Notes: generated from the sequence alone by a model not told the origin. DNA of 59,489 nt from Clostridia bacterium (GCA_017517665.1 JAFWYP010000062.1:1-59489); one strand, 5' to 3'. Shown: positions 41,614 to 51,685, counted from the stretch's first letter. Program-made: numbers and translations.

Positions 41614-43392
41614 ATGTCATTACCTTACAAGCTTCAAAACCATGTGTGCAGATTTTGCAGTTTCTATAAACTCGGGGATGAGAAGATTCCTGCAAATCTT
41701 ATGACAGCTGTCAGTGAAAAACCCGACCTTACCGATTTCCCGTACCCTCTTCCTTCAAAAAAGAAGGATTATACCTGCTATGCCAAAACAGGTGATATTG
41801 AATGGTACGGTGCATCAAACGGTCTTACTAGATACGATAAAAATGCTCAGCGAGAAGAAGATATCGTTATGTATTTCAGTGCTGACAGAGATTTGCTTGA
41901 TAATAATGTCAAGGCGATTTTGCCCGATGGAGATAATGTCTGGGTGCTTACCGAAACAGGTGCCGCTTATATTGAAATGCGCTCGATAAGCATGGAAGAA
42001 AAAGCGGACATTCTTCTTGATGAATCCGTTAAATATGTCAGCCGAAGATGGATGTTTGCACAGAAGCGACTTACAGAAGGCAGAAATCTCGATTCAATTC
42101 TACCTTACGGTTCTTCTGATAATGACGGCAGTTTCACCTCGGGTTTTTCAATTGGTGAAATTCTGCGCTATGCCACCTATAAAAAGGAAAAGGGGATTGA
42201 TCATCCCGACACAGTAAAGGCAAAGTATATTGCCACAAAAGCTGTTGAAGCCTGCCTTCTTCTTCTGCATATTTCCTGCAGAGGCGACGGATTTGTTGCA
42301 AGAAGCTATCATACTCCCGATGAACCCGTGCCCGATGACGGACTGTTTTTCAGAATCAACAACGGTAAGGCTTATGTTGTGGAAACAACAAGCTCAAAAG
42401 AAAAAAATATTGTCGGTTATGAAATTGATGCAAGTGCACCTGTTCCCGAAAGACTTGCAAAGCTTTATACCGATCTCGGCTTCACAATTGACGGAATTGT
42501 TTATAAGGCAGATACAAGCAGCGATGAAATTACTCATCATTTCCTTAATATGTATTTTGCCCATGAATATCTTGCCTGCGATGACCCCGAGCTTGACGAG
42601 CTTATTATTATGTCCGCCAAAGGACTTATGAACCATATTATAGATAACGGTTATGAGCTTCACGATTTCACCGGTGAACCCACAACCTGGGCAAAGTGGA
42701 GCGAACCATATTTCCATACCGAATTTGGCTGGGTTGACGGTGCACTCAATACTGCCGAGCTTCTTATGTATCATCTTGTTACAATGAAGATAACGGGTGA
42801 AAAAGGTAAGTGGCTTGAAAGCTATAATTATCTTGTTAATGAGTGCGGATATGCCGATGTTTGTCAGACTCACTTTGACAGACTGTATCAGGCATCAATT
42901 TCGATGAATTTTGATTATCCCGAGGATATTATGTACGGCGATCATATGCTTGCAACCCTTTCCTTCTGGGGTCTCTGCCTTCTTGAAATCGATGAAAAGC
43001 TCCTTGAGAAGTACAGAAAAGGCTTCAAAGCATGGAGAAGTTCAATGGCAAGAGAACATAATCCCGGTTATGACCTTCCTTATTTTATTTCCTGCCCGGA
43101 TGAAAAGCCTGATCTCGATAAGCTTGCGGGCTGGTTCTACAGAACAAATGCAAGCCGTCTTGCGGCAGGTGTAAGCCTTATAGGCAGACATGATGTTCCT
43201 GTCAGAACGCTCAGACTCGGTAAAAAGGAAATTTCCGTTCAGCTTCCTCCCGATGAAACATTTATTGCAAAATATGACCGTGACCCCGTTGAATATAAAA
43301 ACGAAGACTCAGGCGGTATAATGTGCGTTGAAAACTGCTATGTTTATACTTTTGCTTACTGGGTTGGCAGATTCTACGGATTCTTTGAATAA
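41614..43392 (+). CDS. Alpha/alpha-barrel protein, paralogue of the 25918 gene product
   Basis: 592 residues, GGGGTGA upstream. A shorter propeller-like N-terminal part (WYGASNGLTRYD, VKAILPDGDNVWVLTETGAA; about 55-125) precedes a helical domain with SDNDGSFTSGFSIGEILRYA (about 170-189), ITHHFLNMYFAHEYLACDDP, FTGEPTTWAKWSEPYFHTEF and a final TFAYWVGRFYGFFE. These correspond in order to the segments of the 699-residue protein. Likely an (alpha/alpha)6 glycan-active protein; no signal peptide, so a cytosolic role on imported oligosaccharides is more likely than secretion. It heads an operon with GH38 and GH78-like genes. Confidence 0.65.
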   Translation: MSLPYKLQNHVCRFCSFYKLGDEKIPANLMTAVSEKPDLTDFPYPLPSKKKDYTCYAKTGDIEWYGASNGLTRYDKNAQREEDIVMYFSADRDLLDNNVKAILPDGDNVWVLTETGAAYIEMRSISMEEKADILLDESVKYVSRRWMFAQKRLTEGRNLDSILPYGSSDNDGSFTSGFSIGEILRYATYKKEKGIDHPDTVKAKYIATKAVEACLLLLHISCRGDGFVARSYHTPDEPVPDDGLFFRINNGKAYVVETTSSKEKNIVGYEIDASAPVPERLAKLYTDLGFTIDGIVYKADTSSDEITHHFLNMYFAHEYLACDDPELDELIIMSAKGLMNHIIDNGYELHDFTGEPTTWAKWSEPYFHTEFGWVDGALNTAELLMYHLVTMKITGEKGKWLESYNYLVNECGYADVCQTHFDRLYQASISMNFDYPEDIMYGDHMLATLSFWGLCLLEIDEKLLEKYRKGFKAWRSSMAREHNPGYDLPYFISCPDEKPDLDKLAGWFYRTNASRLAAGVSLIGRHDVPVRTLRLGKKEISVQLPPDETFIAKYDRDPVEYKNEDSGGIMCVENCYVYTFAYWVGRFYGFFE

Positions 43393-43404
43393 TGAGGTGC
43401 GACA

Positions 43405-45882
43405 ATGAATAATAAATTACATATCGTAAGCAATGCCCACCTTGATCCTATCTGGCTCTGGAGATGGCAGGAGGGTTGCGGCGAGGTGCTTCAGACTTTC
43501 AGAAGTGCAGTTGACCGCCTTAAAGAATATAAAGGACTTGTTTTTACCTGTTCTTCAGCTTCTTATTATAAATGGGTTGAAGAAATTGATCCCGAACTAT
43601 TTGAAGAAATCAGAAAGCTTGTTAAAAAGGGCAGATGGGTGCCCGTCAACGGTTGGTGGGTTCAACCCGACTGTAATATGCCTTCTGCTGAAAGCTTTGC
43701 ACGTCAGGCACTTTACAGTCAGCTTTATTACTATGAAAAATTCGGAGAAATCTGTAAAACGGGTTATAATGTAGACTCGTTCGGACATAACGCAATGATG
43801 CCACAGCTTCTTAACAAGGGAGGTATGCGTTGCTATGTTATGATGCGTCCGGGTATGCATGAAAACCCCGAAATTCCTGAAAATCTTTTTTGGTGGGACA
43901 GCCCCGACGGCTCAAGAGTTCTGACTTACAGAATTCCGGAATGTTATTGTGTAAACGGTAAGAACGGTATTGACCATGAACTTCAAAATCTCCGTGAAAG
44001 AGTTGAGAATACGGGTCACGGTATGATGTTCTTCTTCGGTGTCGGCAATCACGGCGGCGGACCCACAAAGGGCGACCTTGATTATCTTCTCGAGCTTAAA
44101 GAAAACGGATATGAGGAGCTTGAATATTCTTCCCCCGATGAATATTTTGCTGAAATGTGTGCTGATAAGGAACTTAATCTTCCTGTTTGGAACGATGAAC
44201 TTCAGCATCACGCAAGCGGCTGCTATTCTGCAACCTCAATGGTAAAGCAGCTCAACAGAAAAGCCGAATACTGGCTTGCAAATGCCGAAAAATGGAATAC
44301 CGTTTGCGGCAAGATAACCAATCTTCCCAAGGCAACCGAAGAATTCGGCAAGGCATGGCAGGAAGTTTGTTTCAATCAGTTCCATGATATTTTCTGCGGC
44401 TGTTCGATTATGGAAGCATATGACGATGTGCGTGACTCTATGGGCTATGCAATGAAGATTGCCGCAAATGAAGAAAATAAAGCGATGCTTAAAATTGCAG
44501 GTATGGTTAATACATGGCTTGACGGAGTAACGGATGCTGTTGCAACAAACGCACGCCATCATTGCAGAAATCTCAAATTCCCCAGACCCGTTATTGTTTT
44601 CAATCCCAATTCATTTGATGTTGAAACAAATGTGAGAACATATCATCCTTCAAGAAAGGTTGAAAATGCAGACGGTAAGGACGTTATATTCCAGAATGTC
44701 CGTTCATCCCGTTCAAATGATTCTCATAAAGATACCGTATTCCGTGCAAAGGTTCCTGCAATGGGATATGCAACCTACTGGCTGTGGCACGAAGATTCGG
44801 AATATTGCGAAGACCTCAGTGATAATAAGAGCGATGTTTCCGCAGAGGAACTTACCATTGAAAATAAATATCTTAAAGTTGTTTTTGATGATAAAACAGG
44901 CGGTATCAAGAACCTTGTTTCCAAAGAAGATTCAACAGAATATGTCGGCGGCGAATTCTGCATTCCTACCGTAATTGACAATTCCGAACCCGATACATGG
45001 GCGCATAATATCTTCAAGTTTGATAAAGAAATTGCAAAGATGGAACTTAAGTCAATGGAAGTTGTTGAGTGCGGTGCCGCAAGAGCTGTTATGCGTGTGA
45101 AGCATATCTATAACGGTTCGTATCTCAATCAGGATTTTATTCTTGACTCTGAAAGCAAGCATCTTCGTGTCAAGTGCAGAATTCTCTGGCAGGAGCCTCT
45201 CACAATTCTCAAAATGCCTGTAACCGTTGACGGTGAAAATCCTGTTTCAACCTATGAAATTCCTGCAGGATACATCAAACGTCCCTGCAACGGCGAAGAA
45301 GAACCTGCACTTACATGGGGCGATATCACCGCCGGAAATGGAAACCGCAAGGGTGTAGCACTCATCAGTGACGCTAAATACAGCTATGATTGCCCGAATA
45401 ATACTCTGAAGCTCACAATGCTTCGCAACTGCATTTTTGCGGATCATTATTCAGACAGACCTGCAGCCGATTTCAGCTATACAGACGAAGGACTTCACCG
45501 CTTTGAATATGCGATTTATCCTCATAAGGGCGAAGCTGAAAACAGCGGTGTTCAGAGAATTTCCGCTTTGATTAACTCTAAACCTGTTGCAATTCCCGTA
45601 GGATATCATAAGGGTGACCTTCCTCAGAACAAGAGCTTTGTTAAGGCCAACAAAGATAATGTCCGTCTTGATGCATTCAAATTCTGCGAAGACGGCTCAG
45701 GTGATGTTGTTATGCGTTTCTGCGAAACAGACGGTAAGTACGTTAAAGCGGCAATTGTTTGTGATATTGCAGAAGCTGGGTTCTATTCAGATTTCAATCC
45801 GTTTGAAATCAAAACATTCAGAATCAATGCTGAAGGTTATGTAACCGAAACAAACTTCCTTGAAGGCATTGTAAACGATTAA
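43405..45882 (+). CDS. GH38 alpha-mannosidase
   Basis: 825 residues. HIVSNAHLDPIWLWRWQEGC (His12, Asp14 Zn ligands), VQPDCNMPSAESFARQ, and GYNVDSFGHNAMMPQLL with the likely nucleophile Asp124 give the GH38 catalytic domain. The middle and C-terminal beta-sandwich domains (about 400-825) complete the normal length. Retaining, Zn-dependent removal of alpha-linked mannose; no signal peptide. 12 nt after the barrel-protein gene. Confidence 0.93.
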   Translation: MNNKLHIVSNAHLDPIWLWRWQEGCGEVLQTFRSAVDRLKEYKGLVFTCSSASYYKWVEEIDPELFEEIRKLVKKGRWVPVNGWWVQPDCNMPSAESFARQALYSQLYYYEKFGEICKTGYNVDSFGHNAMMPQLLNKGGMRCYVMMRPGMHENPEIPENLFWWDSPDGSRVLTYRIPECYCVNGKNGIDHELQNLRERVENTGHGMMFFFGVGNHGGGPTKGDLDYLLELKENGYEELEYSSPDEYFAEMCADKELNLPVWNDELQHHASGCYSATSMVKQLNRKAEYWLANAEKWNTVCGKITNLPKATEEFGKAWQEVCFNQFHDIFCGCSIMEAYDDVRDSMGYAMKIAANEENKAMLKIAGMVNTWLDGVTDAVATNARHHCRNLKFPRPVIVFNPNSFDVETNVRTYHPSRKVENADGKDVIFQNVRSSRSNDSHKDTVFRAKVPAMGYATYWLWHEDSEYCEDLSDNKSDVSAEELTIENKYLKVVFDDKTGGIKNLVSKEDSTEYVGGEFCIPTVIDNSEPDTWAHNIFKFDKEIAKMELKSMEVVECGAARAVMRVKHIYNGSYLNQDFILDSESKHLRVKCRILWQEPLTILKMPVTVDGENPVSTYEIPAGYIKRPCNGEEEPALTWGDITAGNGNRKGVALISDAKYSYDCPNNTLKLTMLRNCIFADHYSDRPAADFSYTDEGLHRFEYAIYPHKGEAENSGVQRISALINSKPVAIPVGYHKGDLPQNKSFVKANKDNVRLDAFKFCEDGSGDVVMRFCETDGKYVKAAIVCDIAEAGFYSDFNPFEIKTFRINAEGYVTETNFLEGIVND

Positions 45883-45893
45883 TATTTAAATTC

Positions 45894-45925
45894 AAACCCG
45901 AATTCTTACGAGTTCGGGTTTATTT
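45894..45925 (+). terminator. Intercistronic hairpin, weak terminator
   Basis: AAACCCGAA (45894-45902) pairs with TTCGGGTTT (45913-45921), followed by ATTTAAAA. The weak U-tract suggests partial termination or mRNA processing between the mannosidase and the next gene. Confidence 0.55.
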
Positions 45926-45941
45926 AAAAGGACGTGATTTT

Positions 45942-48071
45942 ATGTCATGGATATGGCTTGATGAAAAATATTATCCCGAATATCAGAATAATTTATTCAA
46001 TACTCTTTACGATTGTGACAATAAAGAAATTAATAAGTATGGTGTTGCCGATTTCTCAAAAACTTTTGGTTTCGGTAAGCAGATAAAGTCTGCAAAAATC
46101 CGAATAAGTGCCGATAATGAATATATTTTATTCATTAACAATGAATTTAAAGGTATCGGACCTGCATTGCCCGGAGGAGATTTCCTTTGTACAGGTAAAG
46201 CACCGAAGCACTATGCGGATGTTTATGAATTTGAATTTAACGAAACCGATAAACTTGAAATATTTGCAAAGGTAAGGCTTCAGCCTGAAATGTGCTGCGA
46301 TTATTCAAGGGGTCACGGCGGTTTTTATCTTTCAGGAATTGTTTGTTTTGAGGACGGCACAACAGAACAAATTGAAACTGATTCAGACTGGATTGCAGAT
46401 GTTGATTTTTCATATAATGGATTCTGCAGTTATGATTCAGGTCTTTATGATATAATTAACAGAAATATTTTACCTCCTCCTTTTTTTAATGCTTCTGAAA
46501 TTGATGACATCTGGAATTTGGAAGATTCTCATATTCCGCCGAGAATATTTAACAAGGTACTTGAAAAGAAAGTTTGTGTGGATGCAGGCAAAACAGAAAC
46601 CTTTGAGTTTGAACTTGATAAAATCTACGGCGTTTATCCTGTTGTAAGCGGTTACTGTATGAGCAATGTCACCCTGAAAATGTGTGAGCTAAAAGGTCAG
46701 GCAGAAACGGAAGAAAAAATTATTTTTGATTATCCCGGCGGTGAATATTATTCTTTCAGAATGCACAGCGCAGGCATGGTGACCCTTATCGTTGAAAACA
46801 CGGATGATACGGAAGCATCTGTAACATTGTCACTGATTGCCCCTTGGTATCCGATTGAAAACGAAGGCACATTTGAAACAAGTAATGCAGGACTTGATAA
46901 AGTTTATGATGTTTGTAAACATACTCTTAAAATCTGCCGTCAGTCCATACATCTTGACAGCACAAAGCATCAGGAGCTTCTTGCCTGCACGGGCGATTAT
47001 AATATTGAAAGCCTTATGACAATGTTCTGCTTCGGTGATATGCGACTTGCAGAGTTTGATTTGATGAGAACCGCTGATTGGCTTGTGATGAATGATGGCG
47101 TTATGTTCCACACAACCTACAGTCTTATATGGGTTCAGATGCTTCGCGATGTTTATATGATAACGGGCAGAAAAGAAGTTTTGATTTATTGTGAAAATGC
47201 TCTTGCAAAGCTTCTTAAGAGATTTGAAACATATAAAGACGGCGGTGAAATAATTGAAAATCCGCCTGATTTCATGTTTGTTGACTGGACTGTTATTGAC
47301 GGCTTTTCCATGCATCATCCGCCCAAGGCACTCGGACAGACAGTTCTCAATGCTTTCTATTATAATGCACTTTTAAATGCATCTGAAATTTATTCGTTTC
47401 TCGGAAAGAATGATATTTCCGAAGAAATCAATATTAAAGCGGAGAATTTCAGGTCAGAGTTTAATGCAATCTTTTTCGATGAAGAAAAACAGCTGTATTT
47501 TGACGGTCTCGGCACGCCTTGCGGCGGTGGAAAACATTATCATCCGGCAAACGTGAACAAGAAATATTTATCAAAATATCCCAATATTCTTGCATCTCTT
47601 TTCGGTCTTGCGGATGCAGAACTTGCAAAAAATATTCTTGAAAGAATTGTTTTTGATGATGCACTTCAGGATATTCAGCCTTATTTCATGCATTATCTGC
47701 TCAATGCAATACGCAAATATGATATGTTTGATAAATACGGAATGAAGCTTCTTGAAAGATGGATTCCCGTTGTGGAAGAATGTGATAAAGGTCTCGCAGA
47801 AGGCTGGATTGCACCCGAAGAAAGCTATTCCTTTGACCATTCCCATGCATGGGGAGGTACTCCCGCATATCAGATGCCAATGGCGATGACGGGACTTGAA
47901 ATTCTTGAACCTGGAATGAAAAAACTGAAAATCACTCCGAAGCTTTACGGTCTTGAATACGCAAAAATCAGTTTTCCGACCGAATACGGAATGATTGAAG
48001 TTATTTTACATAAAGATAAAAAGACTGTCATTAATGCACCCGAATGCATAAAAATTATCAGAGGTGATTGA
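45942..48071 (+). CDS. GH78-like alpha-L-rhamnosidase family protein
   Basis: 709 residues. An N-terminal beta-sandwich (about 1-330; SADNEYILFINNEFKGIGPA is the lectin-like start) leads to a six-hairpin barrel with CRQSIHLDSTKHQELLACTG (acid residues about 330-350), DWTVIDGF and SYSFDHSHAWGGTPAYQMP near the C-terminus, all typical of bacterial alpha-L-rhamnosidase 6-hairpin enzymes. No signal peptide. With GH38 and the barrel protein it makes a plausible intracellular plant- or mucin-glycan unit. Confidence 0.82.
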   Translation: MSWIWLDEKYYPEYQNNLFNTLYDCDNKEINKYGVADFSKTFGFGKQIKSAKIRISADNEYILFINNEFKGIGPALPGGDFLCTGKAPKHYADVYEFEFNETDKLEIFAKVRLQPEMCCDYSRGHGGFYLSGIVCFEDGTTEQIETDSDWIADVDFSYNGFCSYDSGLYDIINRNILPPPFFNASEIDDIWNLEDSHIPPRIFNKVLEKKVCVDAGKTETFEFELDKIYGVYPVVSGYCMSNVTLKMCELKGQAETEEKIIFDYPGGEYYSFRMHSAGMVTLIVENTDDTEASVTLSLIAPWYPIENEGTFETSNAGLDKVYDVCKHTLKICRQSIHLDSTKHQELLACTGDYNIESLMTMFCFGDMRLAEFDLMRTADWLVMNDGVMFHTTYSLIWVQMLRDVYMITGRKEVLIYCENALAKLLKRFETYKDGGEIIENPPDFMFVDWTVIDGFSMHHPPKALGQTVLNAFYYNALLNASEIYSFLGKNDISEEINIKAENFRSEFNAIFFDEEKQLYFDGLGTPCGGGKHYHPANVNKKYLSKYPNILASLFGLADAELAKNILERIVFDDALQDIQPYFMHYLLNAIRKYDMFDKYGMKLLERWIPVVEECDKGLAEGWIAPEESYSFDHSHAWGGTPAYQMPMAMTGLEILEPGMKKLKITPKLYGLEYAKISFPTEYGMIEVILHKDKKTVINAPECIKIIRGD

Positions 48072-48072
48072 T

Positions 48073-49500
48073 TTGCAAATTCTTAAAGGACTCAAACCTG
48101 AAAAAGTTTTTGAATATTTTGAAGCGATTTCCGCAATTCCGAGAGGGTCGGGGAATACCGAAAAAATAAGGGGTTATTGTGCCGATTTTGCAATGCAGAG
48201 AAACCTGAAATATATCTGTGATGATTTCGGTAATATCATTATTTTTAAAGATTCAGTAAAAAACGAAAGCACCGAGCCGGTTATCATTCAGGGTCATCTT
48301 GATATGGTCTGGGAAAAGAATGATGAATGTAATATCAATTTTGAAACCGACGGTCTTGAACTTTGCGTTGACGGTGATTTTGTTTCTGCAAAAGGAACAA
48401 CACTCGGCGGTGATGACGGAATTGCCGTTGCGATGGGGCTTGCACTTCTTGACAGCGATGATATATCCCATCCTCCGCTTGAAATCGTATTCACATCCGA
48501 TGAAGAGGTCGGTATGACGGGTGCAAACGGTATTGACTGCTCCGTTCTGAACGGTAAACGCATGATTAATCTTGATTCCGAAGCGGAAGGTACTCTGTGG
48601 GTCAGCTGTGCAGGCGGTGTAAGGGCAGATGTCGCTTTATCGGTTGAATATGTTGAAAATACAAAACCCGCCTATGAGATTATAGTTTCGGGATTACACG
48701 GCGGACACTCAGGTGCCGAAATTCATAACGGCTACAGAAATGCAAATAAAGTTATCGGTGAACTTCTCGGAAAATTATCCGAAATAATTTCTTTCAATAT
48801 CGTTGATATCGGCGGAGGAACGGCAGATAATGCAATAACCCGTTATTCTCGCTGTGTTATTGCTGCGAATGAAAATGTTGAAAACATAATCAAATTAATA
48901 TCCGATGAAATAAAAGTAAGCATAAAAGATACTGACCCTGATACAGAAATAACAATTCATAAAATCGAAAGCGATTTAAATTGCATGAGTGATAACTCAA
49001 CAAAATCTGTTGTTTCACTTTTGAATGACCTTCCGAGCGGTGTTATTGCAATGAGCAAAGAAATAGAAGGTCTGGTTGAAACTTCACTCAATCTCGGTAT
49101 TATGAAGCGTTCCGAGGGTTGTTTTCACTGCAGTTTTTCCGTAAGAAGCGGAGTGGATTCTGAAAGAGAAAAACTCACTGCAAGGCTGAAAAATACAGCA
49201 GATAATCATTCCGCATCAATCATGTTTTACAGCGCATATCCCGCATGGGAATTTAAAAAGGATTCCGTGCTTCGTGATTTGATGGCTGATGTTTATAAAG
49301 ATATTTACGGAAAAGAAATGACTGTTACCGCTATTCATGCAGGACTCGAATGCGGTCTTTTCTGCGGCAAAATCAAAGGGCTTGACTGCGTTTCTTTCGG
49401 TCCTGATATTTTCGATATTCATACTCCCTGCGAAAAGCTGAGTATTTCTTCAACCCGGAGAACATGGAATTATCTTTTGAAAGTGCTTGAAAAACTCTGA
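48073..49500 (+). CDS. pepD: Beta-Ala-His/aminoacyl-histidine dipeptidase (M20)
   Basis: 475 residues from a TTG at 48073 (AGAGG 8 nt upstream; the GTG at 48064 would overlap the ribosome binding site). IIQGHLDMVWEK (His, Asp), TTLGGDDGIAVAMG, FTSDEEVGMTGANG (bridging and catalytic Glu) and SGLHGGHSGAEIHNGY are the PepD/M20C metal and dimer motifs. Cytosolic dipeptidase of broad range. Its 3' 128 nt are overlapped by the convergent flippase gene. Confidence 0.92.
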   Translation: MQILKGLKPEKVFEYFEAISAIPRGSGNTEKIRGYCADFAMQRNLKYICDDFGNIIIFKDSVKNESTEPVIIQGHLDMVWEKNDECNINFETDGLELCVDGDFVSAKGTTLGGDDGIAVAMGLALLDSDDISHPPLEIVFTSDEEVGMTGANGIDCSVLNGKRMINLDSEAEGTLWVSCAGGVRADVALSVEYVENTKPAYEIIVSGLHGGHSGAEIHNGYRNANKVIGELLGKLSEIISFNIVDIGGGTADNAITRYSRCVIAANENVENIIKLISDEIKVSIKDTDPDTEITIHKIESDLNCMSDNSTKSVVSLLNDLPSGVIAMSKEIEGLVETSLNLGIMKRSEGCFHCSFSVRSGVDSEREKLTARLKNTADNHSASIMFYSAYPAWEFKKDSVLRDLMADVYKDIYGKEMTVTAIHAGLECGLFCGKIKGLDCVSFGPDIFDIHTPCEKLSISSTRRTWNYLLKVLEKL

Positions 49501-50794
49501 TATCACAAACGGAAATCAGTCTGTTGAAGCTCAAAAAGAAATTGATAATTTCGCTTGCATACAGAATAAAAATATAACCTTTGACAGAATATTTTGGCAG
49601 CAAATAATAAACCATGATAACGCATAATAGTGAATCTATGATGTTGTATCGCATGGAATAAACCTGCTGGTCAAGACCTTTAAGCAGTCCGTCCGTAACC
49701 GTGTCAAGATACATTACGGGAACAAGCGGCGAGAGTATTCTTATATACTTCACCGCTTCGTTTGTTTTGTAAATTGCATATGACAAAAACGGTGCAAATA
49801 TAAAACAGAACATTGAACTGACAAGTGAAAAGATAAAAGTTCTTTTTATAGTTCTTGATGCCGACAAACTTATTCCCTGCGTATCACCGAGTTCTTTTCT
49901 TTTTGCCGTTTCGGGAATAAGAAGAGTTGAAAAAGATGATATTACAGCACTCGGATAGAGAAGGAGAGGCATTGCCATTGCATGAATGTTTCCGTAAGCA
50001 GAGAGTGCGGATTTACTGTCTGTTCCCGATTTTTCAAACCCTTTGGGAATCATCAGATGTTCGGCTGTAAGCAGAATGTTTCTTGCACACGCACCGGCTG
50101 CATCAGGCAAAGAAATACGAAGAAAATTTGAAAGCGGAACAGTGTCTTTGTTGGTTTTTGTTTCTGCGGAAAATATTTTTAAAATTCTTGATAAAGAGAA
50201 CGAAAAAATTTCTGCGACCGTCATTCCCGAAACAATTGCTGCAGCGGAGTATGCGGGTGAACTGTTTGCGGTTTTATTCAGAAGAAAGACGGTCAGTAAA
50301 ATTTTAAAAACTTGTTCAAGCATCTGGATAAATGAAAACTGCGGTATTTTTTCGATTGCGGTAAAATATCCTCCGAATGCTGATGACATCGAAACAAATG
50401 GCAGACTGAATGAAAGAATTTTCAAAGGGATTGATGTTTTGCTGTTTCCTATCCATGATATTGATATATAATCAGAAAAAATGAGTAAAATCAGTCCTGT
50501 CAGCGAACCTGTAAATGCCGCATATGATAAGCATAAACCGAGTGATTTGTTAATGTCATATTTGTTGTTTGTATTTATTTCTACGGTTAATCTTGTTGTT
50601 GCAAGTCTTATACCTGCACTCGAAAAAGTAATCGCAAGGGAATATACGCTCATGACAAGCTGAAACAGTCCGATTCCGTCTGAACCTATTTTGTTTGTAA
50701 GATATGCGTTAAAGCTTACACTTACCGAACGCATGATAAGGTTAACTGCAGTCATGATTATAGTGTGTCTGACAATATTGTATTTGTTTTTCAT
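49373..50794 (-). CDS. SpoVB/MurJ-like flippase (MATE/polysaccharide family)
   Basis: 473 residues from the ATG at 50794 (AAGGTG upstream). About 14 hydrophobic helices; IGSDGIGLFQLVMSVYSLAI and AGIRLATTRLTVE near the start are typical of SpoVB/YkvU/YtgP lipid flippases of sporulating Firmicutes, which move peptidoglycan or polysaccharide lipid intermediates. The transmembrane domain ends near RLISVCDI, where family members usually stop. Here the frame runs on for about 42 charged residues (antisense to pepD), ending YQDRKKRSQAL. That tail probably arose by loss of the normal stop codon. Confidence 0.85.
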   Translation of the reverse strand: MKNKYNIVRHTIIMTAVNLIMRSVSVSFNAYLTNKIGSDGIGLFQLVMSVYSLAITFSSAGIRLATTRLTVEINTNNKYDINKSLGLCLSYAAFTGSLTGLILLIFSDYISISWIGNSKTSIPLKILSFSLPFVSMSSAFGGYFTAIEKIPQFSFIQMLEQVFKILLTVFLLNKTANSSPAYSAAAIVSGMTVAEIFSFSLSRILKIFSAETKTNKDTVPLSNFLRISLPDAAGACARNILLTAEHLMIPKGFEKSGTDSKSALSAYGNIHAMAMPLLLYPSAVISSFSTLLIPETAKRKELGDTQGISLSASRTIKRTFIFSLVSSMFCFIFAPFLSYAIYKTNEAVKYIRILSPLVPVMYLDTVTDGLLKGLDQQVYSMRYNIIDSLLCVIMVYYLLPKYSVKGYIFILYASEIINFFLSFNRLISVCDIRVFQALSKDNSMFSGLKKYSAFRREYEYRKYQDRKKRSQAL

Positions 50795-50803
50795 TTTTTC
50801 ACC

Positions 50804-50831
50804 TTGCATGAATTTTAATATGTGTTATAAT
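50804..50831 (+). promoter_or_regulatory. Promoter of the second exported hydrolase
   Basis: TTGCAT (50804-50809), 16 nt, TATAAT (50826-50831), 22 nt before the start codon. Confidence 0.7.
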
Positions 50832-50852
50832 GTTAAAAAAGGAGATGGTTTT

Positions 50853-51677
50853 ATGAAACTTGTCGGCAAAGTAACAGCGGTGATTCTTGTTTTGTCTTTT
50901 GTGTTCAGTTTAATGCCTTTGGCGTATGCGGGAGATGTTGAAATGAAAGAATACGGCTTTGTTGATTGCGGCGATATAAAAATGGAATACGGCATTTACG
51001 GTAATATGAACGCCGAACCTCTTTTGCTTCTCCCTCCCAATGGCGGTGATATGCATTGTTTTGATGACAGCATTCTTCCTGAAATGTCAAAACATTTCAA
51101 GGTTATAACCGTTTCTCCCAGAGGTACGGGTAATTCCGGCTGGGTTGACGGTACAATGAATTTTGAAACAATGGCAGAAGATTTGGTAAAGCTTCTTGAT
51201 TATCTGAACATTGAAAAAACTCATATCTTCGGTTTCAGCGACGGCGGAAATCTCGGATTTGTTTTCACTCTTGCACATCAGGACAGAGTAAAATCGCTTG
51301 TTGTTATGGGTTCAAATATCAACACCTGGGGAACAAATACTTTTGACCAGATTCAGATTACTTATCAGTATATTGTTCTTTGCATTGAAGCGTGGATTAA
51401 GGGCGATGAAGAAACAAAAATCCGCAGAGATATAAAGGGAATGATGGTCGGTCAGCCGAGTCTTACATTCAAAGATATAGCAGAAATCAAAGTTCCTGTT
51501 CTGAATATTTACGGTGAACACGACATGATTCAACGCTGGCATTCAAAGAAGATTACCCGTTCAATTGAAGGTGCACAGGAGCTTATGGTTATCGGAGGCG
51601 GTCACAGCACTTGCTTTGAATATACCGACACTATAATTAATCCCACATTGCTTAAGTTTTACGGTATAACTGCATAA
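50853..51677 (+). CDS. Secreted alpha/beta hydrolase
   Basis: 274 residues from the ATG at 50853 with AAAAGGAG upstream. Cleavable signal peptide (about 1-26, ending PLAYA). PPNGGD stands in for the oxyanion HGxGG, GFSDGG holds the nucleophile (Ser129), and GEHDM and GGGHST supply Asp and His. Sister in type to the hydrolase at 3959 (both have a S-D-G-G elbow and are exported), but the sequences are clearly divergent. Substrate unknown. Confidence 0.87.
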   Translation: MKLVGKVTAVILVLSFVFSLMPLAYAGDVEMKEYGFVDCGDIKMEYGIYGNMNAEPLLLLPPNGGDMHCFDDSILPEMSKHFKVITVSPRGTGNSGWVDGTMNFETMAEDLVKLLDYLNIEKTHIFGFSDGGNLGFVFTLAHQDRVKSLVVMGSNINTWGTNTFDQIQITYQYIVLCIEAWIKGDEETKIRRDIKGMMVGQPSLTFKDIAEIKVPVLNIYGEHDMIQRWHSKKITRSIEGAQELMVIGGGHSTCFEYTDTIINPTLLKFYGITA

Positions 51678-51685
51678 AAATTATA

